Below are positions 44,579 through 55,054 of a stretch of 64,000 nucleotides of DNA, piece by piece. Each line of letters begins with the position of its first letter. The stretch's first letter is position 1. The position numbers and the translations under genes were made by a program. Under the pieces are notes generated by a model. That model was not told the DNA's origin and searched no databases. It saw nothing but the letters and a program-made list of their open reading frames with translations. Origin of the DNA: Sediminispirochaeta bajacaliforniensis DSM 16054 (lineage in GTDB: Bacteria; Spirochaetota; Spirochaetia; DSM-16054; Sediminispirochaetaceae); the NCBI RefSeq assembly GCF_000378205.1, contig NZ_KB899422.1, forward strand, positions 1 through 64,000. The letters run 5' to 3'.

Positions 44579-44923
44579 CTACCCCTTTTCCCGACGGACA
44601 AACTCACTCCATACATTGGGAGCATCCCCGCAGACAGCACTACCGGCGGCACGCACTACCGGCGTCTTTAAAAGCTCGGGATGCTCAAGGATCTCTTCAA
44701 GGGGATCATACTCCCTCCACTGATACCCCGCCTTGCGGTAAAAATCACCGTCACTATCGATAAGTTCCTCGGGAGGAACCGATTTAGCTATATTCGAGAG
44801 TTCTCCGGGAGAAAGCCTGTGCGTTTTCAGATCAAAATCCTGGAAGCCGATACCACGCTCACTAAAAAAACGTTTAGCCTTTTTTGTGGCACGACATTTC
44901 TTACTGCCGATTATCTGAATCAT
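44579..44923 (-). CDS. ArsC/Spx-family small protein
   Basis: A 114-residue thioredoxin-fold protein: IIGSKKCRATKKAKRFFSER near the N-terminus holds the conserved Cys, without the second Cys of the CxxC pair. GIGFQDFDLKTHRLSPGEL and KTPVVR complete the ArsC-like pattern. Members may be arsenate reductases or regulators such as Spx; the Arg triad of true arsenate reductase is not clearly complete, so I prefer an uncharacterised redox protein. It is the first gene of the minus operon and diverges from asnS. Confidence 0.8.
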   Translation of the reverse strand: MIQIIGSKKCRATKKAKRFFSERGIGFQDFDLKTHRLSPGELSNIAKSVPPEELIDSDGDFYRKAGYQWREYDPLEEILEHPELLKTPVVRAAGSAVCGDAPNVWSEFVRREKG

Positions 44924-45029
44924 GATCGCTAAACTTTATACTTCGAAAGAAGAATTTGCAAGGGAAGAGTGCAAAAAGGCGATAGCGAACATTTGACCAA
45001 TAGCCGGGAACGTGGTACACAATATTCAT

Positions 45030-46418
45030 ATGAAAAGAACACATCGAATCACCACCATTCTTTCTATGTCACCTGGAGAGCGTTTAACGGTATATGGATG
45101 GGTCAGAACCAAAAGGGACTCGAAAAATGTCTGTTTTCTCGAGCTGTCCGACGGTTCCTCCTTTCGAAATCTTCAGGTTATCATCGATAAGGCAGAGGAA
45201 GGTAAAAGTTCGGTCATCGATAGCATCACGACAGGTGCAAGTGTGGAAGTTACCGGTACCCTCGCAGCCTCCCCGGGGAAGAATCAGAGTATCGAGCTTC
45301 AGGCCGACACGCTGAAGCTCATCGGAGAAGCCCCTGTTGACACTTATCCGCTTCAGAAAAAACGTCATTCATTTGAATTTCTGCGGGAGATCGCCCACCT
45401 CAGACCGCGAACGAACACCTTTGGGGCCGTCACACGGGTGAGAAACCAGTTATCCTGGGCCGTTCATCGTTTTTTTCAGGAGCGGGGTTTTATCTATGTT
45501 CACACCCCGCTTATTTCCACCAGCGACTGCGAAGGCGCGGGTGAGATGTTTCAGGTTACAACCCTTCCCTTGGAGAATGTTCCGCTGAAGGAAGGCCAGA
45601 TCGATTATTCTCAGGATTTTTTCGGCAAGAGAGCCAGCCTTACGGTAAGCGGACAGCTTGAGGCCGAAATCTATGCCTCCGCCTTTTCGGACGTCTACAC
45701 CTTCGGCCCCACTTTCCGTGCGGAAAACTCCAATACGACTCGTCATCTTGCGGAATTTTGGATGATCGAACCTGAAATGGCTTTCTGCGATCTTGTGGGT
45801 AATATGGAGCTTGCCGAGGCCTTTCTGAAAAATATTCTATCATCGGTCCTTGAACATTGCAGCGAGGACATGAAATTCTTTAATCAATGGGTCGAAAAGG
45901 GTATTATTGACAGCCTTGAAAAGGTCATTGATACGCCCTTTACCCATATGAGCTATACCGAGGCTGTTCAGGCCCTCAAAACAGGCAAAACGAACTTCGA
46001 ATTTCCCGTTGAATGGGGATCCGACCTGCAGTCGGAGCATGAACGCTTTTTGACCGAAACGGTCTGTAAGGGGCCGGTGATAGTAACCGACTATCCCAAA
46101 GAAATAAAGGCCTTTTACATGAAGCTTAACGATGACGGAAAGAGCGTCGCGGCCATGGATGTGCTTGTTCCCAGACTTGGGGAGATCATAGGAGGCAGCG
46201 AGAGGGAGAGCCGGCTCTCGGTACTTGAGCAGCGTATTCACGACACGGGGTTGAATCCTGAAGAGTACTGGTGGTATCTTGATCTTCGTCGTTTCGGTAC
46301 GGTTCCCCACTCCGGTTTTGGACTTGGTTTTGAGCGGCTTATTCAGTATGTCACGGGAATGCAAAACATCAGAGATGTTATTCCGTTTCCCAGAACGGTC
46401 GGCAACGCCGCCTTTTAG
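45030..46418 (+). CDS. asnS: Asparaginyl-tRNA synthetase
   Basis: AsnS charges tRNA-Asn. The start is placed at the ATG at 45030 ([11 protein letters not shown]); a GTG six codons earlier is possible, and neither has a strong Shine-Dalgarno sequence. The 462 residues contain the OB-fold anticodon-binding domain ([22 protein letters not shown]) and class II motifs 2 and 3 ([26 protein letters not shown] and [15 protein letters not shown]). The 4-base TTAG at its end is shared with the stop of the convergent TRAP gene. Confidence 0.96.
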   Translation: MKRTHRITTILSMSPGERLTVYGWVRTKRDSKNVCFLELSDGSSFRNLQVIIDKAEEGKSSVIDSITTGASVEVTGTLAASPGKNQSIELQADTLKLIGEAPVDTYPLQKKRHSFEFLREIAHLRPRTNTFGAVTRVRNQLSWAVHRFFQERGFIYVHTPLISTSDCEGAGEMFQVTTLPLENVPLKEGQIDYSQDFFGKRASLTVSGQLEAEIYASAFSDVYTFGPTFRAENSNTTRHLAEFWMIEPEMAFCDLVGNMELAEAFLKNILSSVLEHCSEDMKFFNQWVEKGIIDSLEKVIDTPFTHMSYTEAVQALKTGKTNFEFPVEWGSDLQSEHERFLTETVCKGPVIVTDYPKEIKAFYMKLNDDGKSVAAMDVLVPRLGEIIGGSERESRLSVLEQRIHDTGLNPEEYWWYLDLRRFGTVPHSGFGLGFERLIQYVTGMQNIRDVIPFPRTVGNAAF

Positions 46419-48271
46419 CTGCCGACAAAGATAAGGCTGAGTGCCGGTATATAGGTTATCAGTAAAACAGCAACCAGCATCACAAGGAAAAAGGGAAGCA
46501 CCGACCGGTATATAGTCGGGAGGGGCTTCCCGAATCGATAGCTGGCAAGAAAAAGATTCAAACCGACAGGCGGCGTGAGATAACCGAGTTCCAGATTTGC
46601 AAGGAAAATGATTCCAAGATGTACAGGATGTACTCCGAACAGCTCTCCCAAAGGGAGGATGAGGGGGACAACCACCATGATCGCCGAAAAGATATCCATG
46701 AGACAGCCGGTTATCAAAAGGCCGATATTAAGTAAAAGTAAAAAAAGCAGCCGGGAGGAAATATGGGCTTCCATCCAGGCGGCGAGCTTCATGGGAATTT
46801 CCGCATCGACAATGTAATAAGCAAGGCCCCGACTTGATGCAAGAATAATCAGCACCCCTCCGATAATAGGGACACTTTTTACTAGGACCGATGGTAATCT
46901 GCGAAGCGAAATATCTCGATGGATGCACATCTCAACGATGAGCGCATAGAGTAAGGTGACAGCCCCGGTTTCCACTATGGTGGCTATTCCCGTCAAATAG
47001 GGAACAAGCACGACAAGCGGTAAGAGCCCTTCCCAAAGCGCATTACCTATGACACGCAGGACAGGTCCATGGTCGGACTCCTTTACCATTACCCCTTTGG
47101 ATGATGCCCGGAAGCCCATGAACGAGACCATGACTACCATGATCACGCCGGGAATAATGCCTGCCAAAAACATATCACGAATACTGATTTGGGCGACGAC
47201 TCCATAGAGGATGATGGGCAGGCTGGGAGGAAAAAGGAGACCGATACTTCCGCTGCCGGTGAGTAAACCGTCGACAAAGCGTTCATCAAAGCCGTTTTTT
47301 CTAAGAATAACCGACAAAAGACCACCGAGGGCCAAAATGGTCACCCCGGAAGCGCCGGTAAAGGTCGTAAAAAAGGCACAGACAATAACAGCCACCGCGG
47401 CCATACCGCCGGGAAGTCCCCGAAACAGGAGATGAAAAAGGGCAATGAGGCGTTCACCCGCCCCACTTTCGGAAAGGACAAAACCGGCCACGGTAAATAA
47501 GGGAATTGCCGCAATGGTCTGGGCGGTCAACATCGAATAGGATTCGATCGGTACAACCTCAAGACTGCCGAAGGATTGGGCAAAAAGAAGCAGGGCCCCA
47601 CCGCCGAGTACGACAAAAAGCGGCACGCCCAGAAAAGCAGCGAAGATAAAAAGTATCAGCAGCAACGGTACCACGTTTTCCGCCGCATTGTAGTAAACCT
47701 GGACAGCAGTATCGATAAAATCCAAGGGAACAGGGAAAAAGGCAAGCAGGTTTGCCACCGCAGGCAGGGCGAGAAGCGTCCCGCAGACGATTGCTGTCAC
47801 GCTGCAAAAAAACACAGGGCGGGGGCAGCGGTCATCCCCAATGAGACGGGAGATAAAGCCGAAGGCCATGAAAAGATAGCCCAGCGGCATGATGAGGATG
47901 ATCAGTCGTGTTGGAATAACCCCCACCATAGCATCGGGACCGAAGGCTATAAGTAACATCGAGAGACTAGTCCAGGCAAATGCAATGGAAACGGCGACGG
48001 AAATGAAGGTCCCCGCAAGAGAAATAGCAAAGGCCTTTCTACCTTTAAGAATATGGGCAACGGCAGAAATGCTTAGATGATCGCCATTGATCGCACCAGC
48101 GATCCCTCCGAGAAAGGTAAGAATGAGCACAAGGTGGGTAATATAGTCGGATGAAGCGGTAATCCCCCTGCTGAAAAACAGACGCAGGAGGATTTCAGAA
48201 ACAGGAAGGGCGACGAGCAGGAGGATCGACAGACCGGAGATATAGGAAACGACGCGTTCTATTCGTCTCAT
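46415..48271 (-). CDS. TRAP transporter fused small and large permease (DctQM)
   Basis: The 618-residue membrane protein fuses a DctQ-like domain (about residues 1-165, four spans) to a DctM-like domain (about 195-618) with motifs such as [16 protein letters not shown] and [12 protein letters not shown]. It drives uptake of a ligand with a cation gradient, fed by the binding protein. The start overlaps the binding protein stop in ATGA. The same fused form occurs in the T. pallidum TatPT locus, and the neighbouring genes also match that locus. Confidence 0.93.
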   Translation of the reverse strand: MRRIERVVSYISGLSILLLVALPVSEILLRLFFSRGITASSDYITHLVLILTFLGGIAGAINGDHLSISAVAHILKGRKAFAISLAGTFISVAVSIAFAWTSLSMLLIAFGPDAMVGVIPTRLIILIMPLGYLFMAFGFISRLIGDDRCPRPVFFCSVTAIVCGTLLALPAVANLLAFFPVPLDFIDTAVQVYYNAAENVVPLLLILFIFAAFLGVPLFVVLGGGALLLFAQSFGSLEVVPIESYSMLTAQTIAAIPLFTVAGFVLSESGAGERLIALFHLLFRGLPGGMAAVAVIVCAFFTTFTGASGVTILALGGLLSVILRKNGFDERFVDGLLTGSGSIGLLFPPSLPIILYGVVAQISIRDMFLAGIIPGVIMVVMVSFMGFRASSKGVMVKESDHGPVLRVIGNALWEGLLPLVVLVPYLTGIATIVETGAVTLLYALIVEMCIHRDISLRRLPSVLVKSVPIIGGVLIILASSRGLAYYIVDAEIPMKLAAWMEAHISSRLLFLLLLNIGLLITGCLMDIFSAIMVVVPLILPLGELFGVHPVHLGIIFLANLELGYLTPPVGLNLFLASYRFGKPLPTIYRSVLPFFLVMLVAVLLITYIPALSLIFVGS

Positions 48272-49263
48272 TTTTTCCTGTACTCTTCAAGATACGCCTG
48301 AATCTCCTGCAGGACATCTCCTGAGTAATCCTTATCCAGTCCTGAGGAATAGGCATGGGCGATTTCCTCTTCCCACAGCTCCCATTGCTGATCGCTTAAG
48401 GTATGGACCACCAGACCGTTTTCCTTCATGATCGACATTGCCTCCTCCTCAAGCTGGGTAGAGCGCTCGTACAGGGGCTTGATATGCTCCTGGGCCGATT
48501 CAAGGAGCCGTATTCTAAGCGATTCCGGTATCCGCTTCCAGCTGCGGTCACTGAATACGAGAGCACCGAGCAGCGGAGAAATCGGATATTCAAGCATATG
48601 GTTTGCAACGCCGAAGACCTGGTAGGCCGCTGCCGCAAGGGGGCTTGTGAAGGTTGCCTCAATCATTCCCCCCTGAAAAGAGCTGAGCCAGTCTATCGTG
48701 TCGACGGGCAGAACCCTGTATCCCATATTTTTCCATATCCGTTCCATTCCCTCTTGTCCCGGAATGATCCCCAGACGCAAACGCTTTAGATCATCTGGGG
48801 TAATGACAGGTTTTGTGGAGAAAAATTTTATCCAACCGGCCATGGTCCAGGTAACCAGTTTGTACCCCTTCTCGCTGACGATCTTGTCGAAGGTCGGTTC
48901 CATCCTGGGGACAAGATAATCATACTCATCGGCACTGCGGATAATACGGGGAAGGCTCATAATGAAAAGATCGGGGCTGATGATATCAAGTCCGATGGAG
49001 GTGAGAACCACACCGTCGAGCTGCCCTACCCTCATCTTTCTGATCATGGCCTCTTCGTCGCCCGCAATTCCTCCGGCATAGATTTTTATACTGAGGCGGC
49101 CATCGGAAATTTCTTCCCAGTCTTCAGCGATCTCTTTCAGGGTCTGGTCCCATGGACTTCCGGCTGGTGCTATACTTCCGATTTTTAAGGTCAGAGCGGG
49201 TAGACTCATCACGGCAAACAGACAATACAGAACGGCAACACCAAACATGGTTTTTCTTTTCAT
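48268..49263 (-). CDS. tatP: TRAP transporter solute-binding protein (TatP/DctP)
   Basis: The ATG at 49263 is preceded by GGAGGAG and starts one base after the tatT stop; the earlier in-frame codon would overlap tatT. It gives 331 residues with a signal peptide ending near LPALT. The DctP fold is marked by KIGSIAPAGSPWDQTLKEIA and the conserved Arg of ligand binding in LRLGIIPGQEGMERIW. In the T. pallidum system the ligand is thought to be hydrophobic and shared with the TatT trimer. Confidence 0.92.
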   Translation of the reverse strand: MKRKTMFGVAVLYCLFAVMSLPALTLKIGSIAPAGSPWDQTLKEIAEDWEEISDGRLSIKIYAGGIAGDEEAMIRKMRVGQLDGVVLTSIGLDIISPDLFIMSLPRIIRSADEYDYLVPRMEPTFDKIVSEKGYKLVTWTMAGWIKFFSTKPVITPDDLKRLRLGIIPGQEGMERIWKNMGYRVLPVDTIDWLSSFQGGMIEATFTSPLAAAAYQVFGVANHMLEYPISPLLGALVFSDRSWKRIPESLRIRLLESAQEHIKPLYERSTQLEEEAMSIMKENGLVVHTLSDQQWELWEEEIAHAYSSGLDKDYSGDVLQEIQAYLEEYRKK

Positions 49264-49264
49264 T

Positions 49265-50293
49265 TTACTCCTCCGATTGTTCATCGGGAATAACGACAAA
49301 AAAATCCTCGGCATGAGCAAGAAGCCACCGAGCCTTCTCCTCTTGAAGGGTATTTACCAGCCGGGAATCAGGCCACTTTTCCATATCGACGGCGAGCCCC
49401 TTTTCAAGCATAGCCCGAAACCCCTCGTAATCCTGCTGTGGAACACAGACACCCTCGGCATAGGCGACAAAAGGGCTCACAAGTCCCTCTTCACCCAGCT
49501 TAAGCGATCGTTCAAAATGATGATATGCGGCTCGGTAGGGATCGCTGATTGGATCAATCCCGAGGCCGTGGTAATAATCGGCCTCCCATGTCCGAACGGG
49601 GTCGTCGGAGGGAGCCACATTCGGCCGATAACGCATCGCTTCGGGCAGAGCGGGAAGCACAGCAATGGCAAGCTCATGAAGGGCTCCGTAATTAAAGCCT
49701 TCGTCAAGACAGAGTGCCCGCACAAGAAGGGCATATGCGGTGGGGGCCTCCGCCATTCGCCTCATATTGAAGCCTTCGGCCGAAATTGCCCCAAACCATC
49801 CGGCGGCAGCCCAGTAGAGATCCGAAACATCTTCCTTCGAACAGTTCCCCAGTGCCTCGTCGTATCGTTTTTCATCCAACAGACGAATGCATCCGTCGTG
49901 CCGCGTTTCAAGGGCTCTTAATGCATAATCGCGTCCCCTAAGATAGAGAGAGGCGGCACGCTGTAGCATATGGCGCTGCTTTTCCCACGAGGATTCCATA
50001 CTGGCAGGAAGCTGACAAAAGGCATTGGCATAAGAGACAAACCCCTCACCAGCGGCAGAAAGAAGGGCCGGATGGTCCGGATGATCGACTAATAGGGCCT
50101 CGTACATTTTCAAGGCAAAGGGCAGCGATTGTGCTGCCAATTCAGGATCGCTTTCGCCGCTAAAAACCGTCGAACTTCCTGCTCCGGTTAAGGCGTCTAT
50201 TGCCATTTCCGTAGCAAATTTCGAAGGGGAGCAAGCCGTCACCAGGGCAAGAAGCAGAACTACTAAAAAAACAAGATCAAAGGTTTTTTTCAT
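49265..50293 (-). CDS. tatT: TRAP-associated TPR lipoprotein TatT
   Basis: A 342-residue lipoprotein with lipobox LVTAC (Cys21). The body is all-helical with TPR-like pairs (PFALKMYEALLVDHPDHPAL, AEGFNMRRMAEAP) and fits the TatT component described from Treponema pallidum, which forms a trimer with the TRAP binding protein. The gene order tatT, tatP, dctQM equals that of the pallidum locus. It starts three bases after the YaiI-family gene. The unusual extra component may deliver or hold a hydrophobic ligand. Confidence 0.88.
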   Translation of the reverse strand: MKKTFDLVFLVVLLLALVTACSPSKFATEMAIDALTGAGSSTVFSGESDPELAAQSLPFALKMYEALLVDHPDHPALLSAAGEGFVSYANAFCQLPASMESSWEKQRHMLQRAASLYLRGRDYALRALETRHDGCIRLLDEKRYDEALGNCSKEDVSDLYWAAAGWFGAISAEGFNMRRMAEAPTAYALLVRALCLDEGFNYGALHELAIAVLPALPEAMRYRPNVAPSDDPVRTWEADYYHGLGIDPISDPYRAAYHHFERSLKLGEEGLVSPFVAYAEGVCVPQQDYEGFRAMLEKGLAVDMEKWPDSRLVNTLQEEKARWLLAHAEDFFVVIPDEQSEE

Positions 50294-50296
50294 GAT

Positions 50297-50746
50297 TTAC
50301 CCCTTGTTATGTTTTGCCAATAGGGTATCAAAGGCATTTGCAAATGGAGTGTAATGTTGTTCTCCACCCTTTTTTTGTGTGGGCATGATACCAGAAAATC
50401 GCAATTCGGTCATGATATTTCTCATGCTTACCCGTTCGGCGATATTCTCTTTAGTATAGACCGATCCATCGGTATCAATGGCTACGCCCCCCCGTTCAAC
50501 CACCCTCGATGCAAGGAGAATGTCACGGCTGATACAAATATCCCCGGCTTCACATTGCTGTACAAGGGCATCATCCGCCGAATCGTCCCCCTTTCCTACA
50601 AGTACCATCTCCTGATTGGAAGATTCTACATCAGGCAAAAGGCGGTCGGCAAAAAAAAGAGCGGGAATCCCCAAGCGCTCGGCCGCCCGAATCACAATGG
50701 CACGAACATTTCTCGGACAACCGTCAGCGTCAACTAATAATTTCAC
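50297..50746 (-). CDS. YaiI/YqxD family protein (DUF188)
   Basis: The 149-residue protein opens with LLVDADGCPRNVRAIVIRAA, the signature of the YaiI/YqxD family, a PIN-like fold group whose function is not firmly known. The later EAGDICISRDILLASRVVERG and MRNIMTELR stretches fit. The start overlaps the end of manA by 17 bases. A role in nucleic acid processing is a guess from the fold. Confidence 0.88.
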   Translation of the reverse strand: MKLLVDADGCPRNVRAIVIRAAERLGIPALFFADRLLPDVESSNQEMVLVGKGDDSADDALVQQCEAGDICISRDILLASRVVERGGVAIDTDGSVYTKENIAERVSMRNIMTELRFSGIMPTQKKGGEQHYTPFANAFDTLLAKHNKG

Positions 50747-51956
50747 CCAAAAGATCTCCAGGCAGGGTGGCTATATAGGCTTGCCCCTCTCCTTTTATCT
50801 GCAAGCCGCAAGATGCAGGAAGGAAGAGACTCTGTCCGCGTTTTGCCTCCACTGAATCCGCTTGCCCCGATACTCGAAACAGAAGATGCCCCTTTGTCAC
50901 CAAAACGACCGCAGGGAAACGGCCTTCAATGGTTGCTTCGCCGCCGTCGAACCGCTGCAATTCAAACTCTTGTGCCGGCGTTTGGTAGCGGAATAGCCCT
51001 GTATTCGACTTGACCGGCGTAAGTATTGCAGGGGTGGCAGAAGAAAAGATGAGCACCGATTCAAGTTCATTCATATCGATATGTTTGTGTGTAAGCCCTC
51101 CCCGAAGGACATTATCGGAGTTTGCCATAAGCTCGACGCCTACCCCTTCCACATAGGCGTGAAGCAGGCCTGCCGGTTGATAAAGGGCCTGACCGGGAGC
51201 CAAGCGGATTACATTAAGATAAAGCGGTGCCGATACGGCAGGATCATCGGGATAATAGTCGATAAATCTACGAACAAGAGCAGCTTCTTTTTGCTTTCCG
51301 TCAAGAGGCCCTCTTTCTTCCCTCGCCCAAGAAGCGAGAGCATCGGTAAGTTCTTTGCTATCCTCTTTCTCAAGATTAAGAAGGGCCGTAAAAAAGGAGG
51401 AAAGAGCATGTTCTTTTCCCTTAAGTAAAGGGAGGAGTTTTTCTTCCGCCGTACGGCTTTTTAAACGTGAAAAACCGTCGATAATTTCGCTTCGATCACG
51501 AAAGCCGCACATGGCGGTAAAAGGAGTGAGGGCCGCTATGATTTCCGGTTTGTGATTTCTATCGCGATAGTTGCGGTGAGGGGCGTCAATGGGAATTCCG
51601 GCAGCTTCCTCTCTGGCAAATCCCGCCTCCGCCTGTGCTTTATTAGGATGGGCCTGAATCGAAAGAGGCGTCTTTGCCGCAAGAACCTTAAAAAGAAAGG
51701 GCAAACGCCCACCATATTTCCCATTAATCCCGGAGCCGAGAAAAGCCTCGGGATTGGTACTCAAAAGATCTCCCAATTCCTCGAACTTCCCCTCATTAGA
51801 CAATACCTTACTCGGACCGCGGGGATGGTCCCCCATCCAGAGCTCGGCAAAGGGGCGGCCATCGGCTTTGATCCCCAAAAGCTCGGGGATAGCCGTCTCT
51901 TCCCCCCAGGGATAATGCTGTACAATATTCTGTAGAAAATACGCATCACACTTCAT
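50730..51956 (-). CDS. manA: Mannose-6-phosphate isomerase, type I
   Basis: ManA interconverts mannose 6-phosphate and fructose 6-phosphate. The 408 residues contain the zinc ligands in IQAHPNKAQAEAGF and the signature YRDRNHKPEIIAAL, plus a final cupin segment. It is the first gene of the manA-yaiI-tatT-tatP-dctQM operon and diverges from galK over 115 bases. The operon mates are unrelated to mannose as far as can be seen. Confidence 0.94.
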   Translation of the reverse strand: MKCDAYFLQNIVQHYPWGEETAIPELLGIKADGRPFAELWMGDHPRGPSKVLSNEGKFEELGDLLSTNPEAFLGSGINGKYGGRLPFLFKVLAAKTPLSIQAHPNKAQAEAGFAREEAAGIPIDAPHRNYRDRNHKPEIIAALTPFTAMCGFRDRSEIIDGFSRLKSRTAEEKLLPLLKGKEHALSSFFTALLNLEKEDSKELTDALASWAREERGPLDGKQKEAALVRRFIDYYPDDPAVSAPLYLNVIRLAPGQALYQPAGLLHAYVEGVGVELMANSDNVLRGGLTHKHIDMNELESVLIFSSATPAILTPVKSNTGLFRYQTPAQEFELQRFDGGEATIEGRFPAVVLVTKGHLLFRVSGQADSVEAKRGQSLFLPASCGLQIKGEGQAYIATLPGDLLGEIIS

Positions 51957-52071
51957 ACAACTAGTGTATACCGGTCCTCAAGAGATAGTCAAAGGGAGGG
52001 CCCTTGCCAGAAAGGGTAATATCGCCCCATACTGTAGAAACAAAACCCGAAACAACAGGTAGGAATCAAAG

Positions 52072-53277
52072 ATGACGTCGAAAGGAAAGCTGGATACATT
52101 ATTTGCAAACCAGTTCCGTCGAGAAAGCAGCTGTTTGGTCGTCAGCCCGGGAAGAACGGAACTTTGCGGTAATCATACCGATCATAATCGAGGTAAAGTC
52201 CTTGCTGCGGCAATAGATCTTGCCAAGACGGCCGCCGTTGCGGCGAGGGACGATATGCGGGTTGAGATCATCACGGAGGGGTTACCCGAACGGGTAGACC
52301 TTATAATCGATAATGACGAGCCGCGAAAAGAGGAACAAGGAAGCTCCGCTGCCCTTGTACGGGGGGTTATTGCAGCCCTTCACAGGAAGGGCTTTAAAAC
52401 GAAAGGTTTTTCTGCCTTCGTTCGCAGCAGAGTGGCTCTTGGTTCCGGTTTAAGCTCTTCGGCAAGCTTTGAAGTGCTCATTGCAAAAATCATCTCCAGA
52501 CTCTTTAACAACGACACTATCGATCCCTTGACCATGGCCCTCGCTGGACAAGAGGCGGAAAATCGTTTTTTCGGAAAGCCCTGCGGCCTTATGGACCAGA
52601 TTGCCTGTTCCTACGGCGGTATTGTGTCCGTTGATCTGGAATATCCGGATAAGCCGATAATCGAATCGGTCGACTTTAGCTTTTACGACCACGGGTACAC
52701 CCTCGCCGTGATTCATACGGGGGGTAGTCATGCCGATCTTACCGGCGATTATGCGGCGGTTCCCCAAGAGATGGAGGCTGTCGCCCGTTTTTTCGGAAAA
52801 ACGGCATGTCGCCAGTTGTCGCGAAATCAGATTTTCGAAGAGCTTCCATCCCTTCGAAAATCGGTTGGAGACAGGGCTGTATTGCGTGCACTCCATTTCT
52901 TCAACGAAAATGCGCGTGTAACAGAAGCCGCTGAAGCATTAAAAAAAGGAGACATGCAGGAATATCTTTCGATCATACGGGCTTCTGCCAAAAGTAGCCG
53001 GGATCTGCTTCAGAATATCTATTCCCCATCCAAACCGGAGGAACAGAATATCTCCATGGCTTTGGCCCTTGCCGAAGAGTTGATTGATAATGATGGAGCC
53101 TGCCGGGTACATGGAGGAGGCTTTGCCGGAACCATCCAGGTCTATGTTCCCAACGACCGATTTTCCTTTTTTCGAGAAAGGATGGAGCATTACCTAGGAA
53201 AAGGAAGTGTCACTCCCATCTTAATATCCTCAACGGGGAGCGATAAACTTGACCACCAACCGTCGACCGTCGTATAA
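52072..53277 (+). CDS. galK: Galactokinase
   Basis: The 401-residue GHMP kinase phosphorylates galactose. The N-terminal signature is PGRTELCGNHTDHNRG, a variant of GRVNLIGEHTDYN that is common in clostridial and spirochaete-type galactokinases. Motif 2 is LGSGLSSSASFEVLIAKI and motif 3 is VHGGGFAGTIQVYV. galT and galE are not adjacent. A possible promoter lies about 60 bases upstream (TTGCCA with CATACT 18 bases on). It may serve the Leloir route or another sugar kinase role. Confidence 0.92.
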   Translation: MTSKGKLDTLFANQFRRESSCLVVSPGRTELCGNHTDHNRGKVLAAAIDLAKTAAVAARDDMRVEIITEGLPERVDLIIDNDEPRKEEQGSSAALVRGVIAALHRKGFKTKGFSAFVRSRVALGSGLSSSASFEVLIAKIISRLFNNDTIDPLTMALAGQEAENRFFGKPCGLMDQIACSYGGIVSVDLEYPDKPIIESVDFSFYDHGYTLAVIHTGGSHADLTGDYAAVPQEMEAVARFFGKTACRQLSRNQIFEELPSLRKSVGDRAVLRALHFFNENARVTEAAEALKKGDMQEYLSIIRASAKSSRDLLQNIYSPSKPEEQNISMALALAEELIDNDGACRVHGGGFAGTIQVYVPNDRFSFFRERMEHYLGKGSVTPILISSTGSDKLDHQPSTVV

Positions 53278-53320
53278 AAATAAAACGCGTACGTAATACA
53301 TCAATCCGAGGAGTATCCAG

Positions 53321-54988
53321 ATGAATATTTCACTACTACAGAAAAGCCGATATGGCTATAAGCCTGTTCTCCCGAAGGCGCTTTCAGGTGATCTGGGCAC
53401 GTTAAAAACGGTGAAGGGAGAGGCAACAGAGTCGGTTGCCAATCAGAATGAACTGAAACAACTCTTTCCCATAGGCTACGGAAAGCCAATCGTTACCTTT
53501 GAACCCGGCGAGGGCAGTGTCACTTCAAGAGCCTTAAAGGTGGGTGTCATTCTTTCCGGAGGACAGGCCCCAGGCGGACATAATGTCATTGCAGGACTCT
53601 ACGACGGTTTGAAGAGATGTAATCCGGAATCGAAGTTGTTCGGCTTTCTCGGAGGCCCCTCAGGGATTCTGAATGATAAAGCCATTGAACTTACCGACGG
53701 GTATGTCGACCAGTACCGCAATACCGGAGGATTCGACATTATCGGTTCCGGCAGAACAAAACTGGAAACCGAAGAGCAATTTGCCCGCTGTGCGGAAGTT
53801 TGTAAAGCCAGAGGCATAGAGGCCATCGTTATTATTGGAGGTGATGATTCCAATACGAACGCTGCAGTTCTGGCCGAATACTTTGCAAGGCAGAAACATG
53901 ACCTTTCGGTGATTGGTGTTCCTAAAACCATCGATGGCGATCTGAAAAATGAGCAGATCGAGGTAAGTTTTGGTTTCGATACCGCTACAAAAACATACTC
54001 CGAACTGATTGGTAATATTGAACGTGATGCAAACTCTGCCAAGAAGTATTGGCATTTTATCAAGTTGATGGGGCGATCTGCCAGCCATATCTGCCTCGAG
54101 TGTGCCCTCCAGACACACCCAAGCATCGCTCTTATCAGCGAAGAGGTCGAAGAGAAAGGAATGACGCTCAATGAGATAGTCAACCAGATTGTCGATGTCG
54201 TTGTGACAAGGAGCAAAGAGGGTGAAGAATTCGGCGTTGCCCTTGTACCCGAAGGGTTAATTGAATTCGTTCCGGAGATGAAACACCTTATTGAGGAGCT
54301 CAATGATCTGCTGGCTCACCACGAGGAACATTTTTCTACCCTCAGGACCTTTGAGGATCAGTCCGAATGGGTAAATAAGAACCTTTCACGAGACAGTTCC
54401 TATGTCTTCTCCAGCCTGCCGAACAATATTCAACGCCAGCTCCTCATGGACAGAGATCCCCACGGAAATGTACAGGTATCAAGAATAGAAACCGAGCAGC
54501 TGCTTATTGAAATGGTTGCGGATAAGCTTGAAGAGATGAAGCACGACGGCAAATATGCGGGAAAGTTCTCTACACAGCACCACTTTTTCGGATATGAGGG
54601 GCGTTGCGCCTTTCCCTCCAATTTTGATGCAAACTACTGCTATGCCCTTGGTTTCAATGCTGCGATTCTTATCCGGGAGGGCCTAAGCGGCTATATTTCC
54701 TCCATCAGAAACCTCGGAGAGCCAGCCTCCGAATGGGTTGCAGGGGGAATTCCTCTTACCATGATGATGAACATGGAGCTTCGGCACGGAGAGATGAAGC
54801 CTGTTATCAAGAAGGCTCTTGTCGATTTATCGGGAGCTCCTTTCCGAACATTCGTCGCACACAGAGATGAATGGGCGATTAAAACCAGCTTTACCTACCC
54901 CGGCGCAATCCAGTACTACGGGCCGGACGAAGTGTGTAATAAGCCTACTATTTCCCTAAGCCTCGAGGCGGGAAAAGAGCTTATCTGA
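53321..54988 (+). CDS. pfp: Pyrophosphate-dependent 6-phosphofructokinase
   Basis: This glycolytic enzyme uses PPi instead of ATP. The 555-residue length is that of the long plant- and spirochaete-type PFP. Residues 173-177 are GGDDS, where the second Asp marks PPi use (ATP enzymes have Gly). [10 protein letters not shown] and the [15 protein letters not shown] region are the usual sites. It starts 43 bases after galK and ends at a strong hairpin, so both may be co-transcribed. AGGAG-like GGAG lies upstream of the ATG. Confidence 0.96.
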   Translation: MNISLLQKSRYGYKPVLPKALSGDLGTLKTVKGEATESVANQNELKQLFPIGYGKPIVTFEPGEGSVTSRALKVGVILSGGQAPGGHNVIAGLYDGLKRCNPESKLFGFLGGPSGILNDKAIELTDGYVDQYRNTGGFDIIGSGRTKLETEEQFARCAEVCKARGIEAIVIIGGDDSNTNAAVLAEYFARQKHDLSVIGVPKTIDGDLKNEQIEVSFGFDTATKTYSELIGNIERDANSAKKYWHFIKLMGRSASHICLECALQTHPSIALISEEVEEKGMTLNEIVNQIVDVVVTRSKEGEEFGVALVPEGLIEFVPEMKHLIEELNDLLAHHEEHFSTLRTFEDQSEWVNKNLSRDSSYVFSSLPNNIQRQLLMDRDPHGNVQVSRIETEQLLIEMVADKLEEMKHDGKYAGKFSTQHHFFGYEGRCAFPSNFDANYCYALGFNAAILIREGLSGYISSIRNLGEPASEWVAGGIPLTMMMNMELRHGEMKPVIKKALVDLSGAPFRTFVAHRDEWAIKTSFTYPGAIQYYGPDEVCNKPTISLSLEAGKELI

Positions 54989-54996
54989 TACCTATG

Positions 54997-55030
54997 ATAA
55001 AGGGCGGTTTCAACTGACGCCGCCCTTTAT
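54997..55030 (+). terminator. Terminator hairpin after pfp
   Basis: ATAAAGGGCGG (54997-55007) pairs perfectly with CCGCCCTTTAT (55020-55030) over 11 bases with a 12-base loop. The T-rich end and AT-rich sequence beyond favour termination. The following lipoprotein gene starts close after it and so needs its own promoter or readthrough. Confidence 0.8.
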
Positions 55031-55054
55031 GTGTTATATATAATTAATATTATT

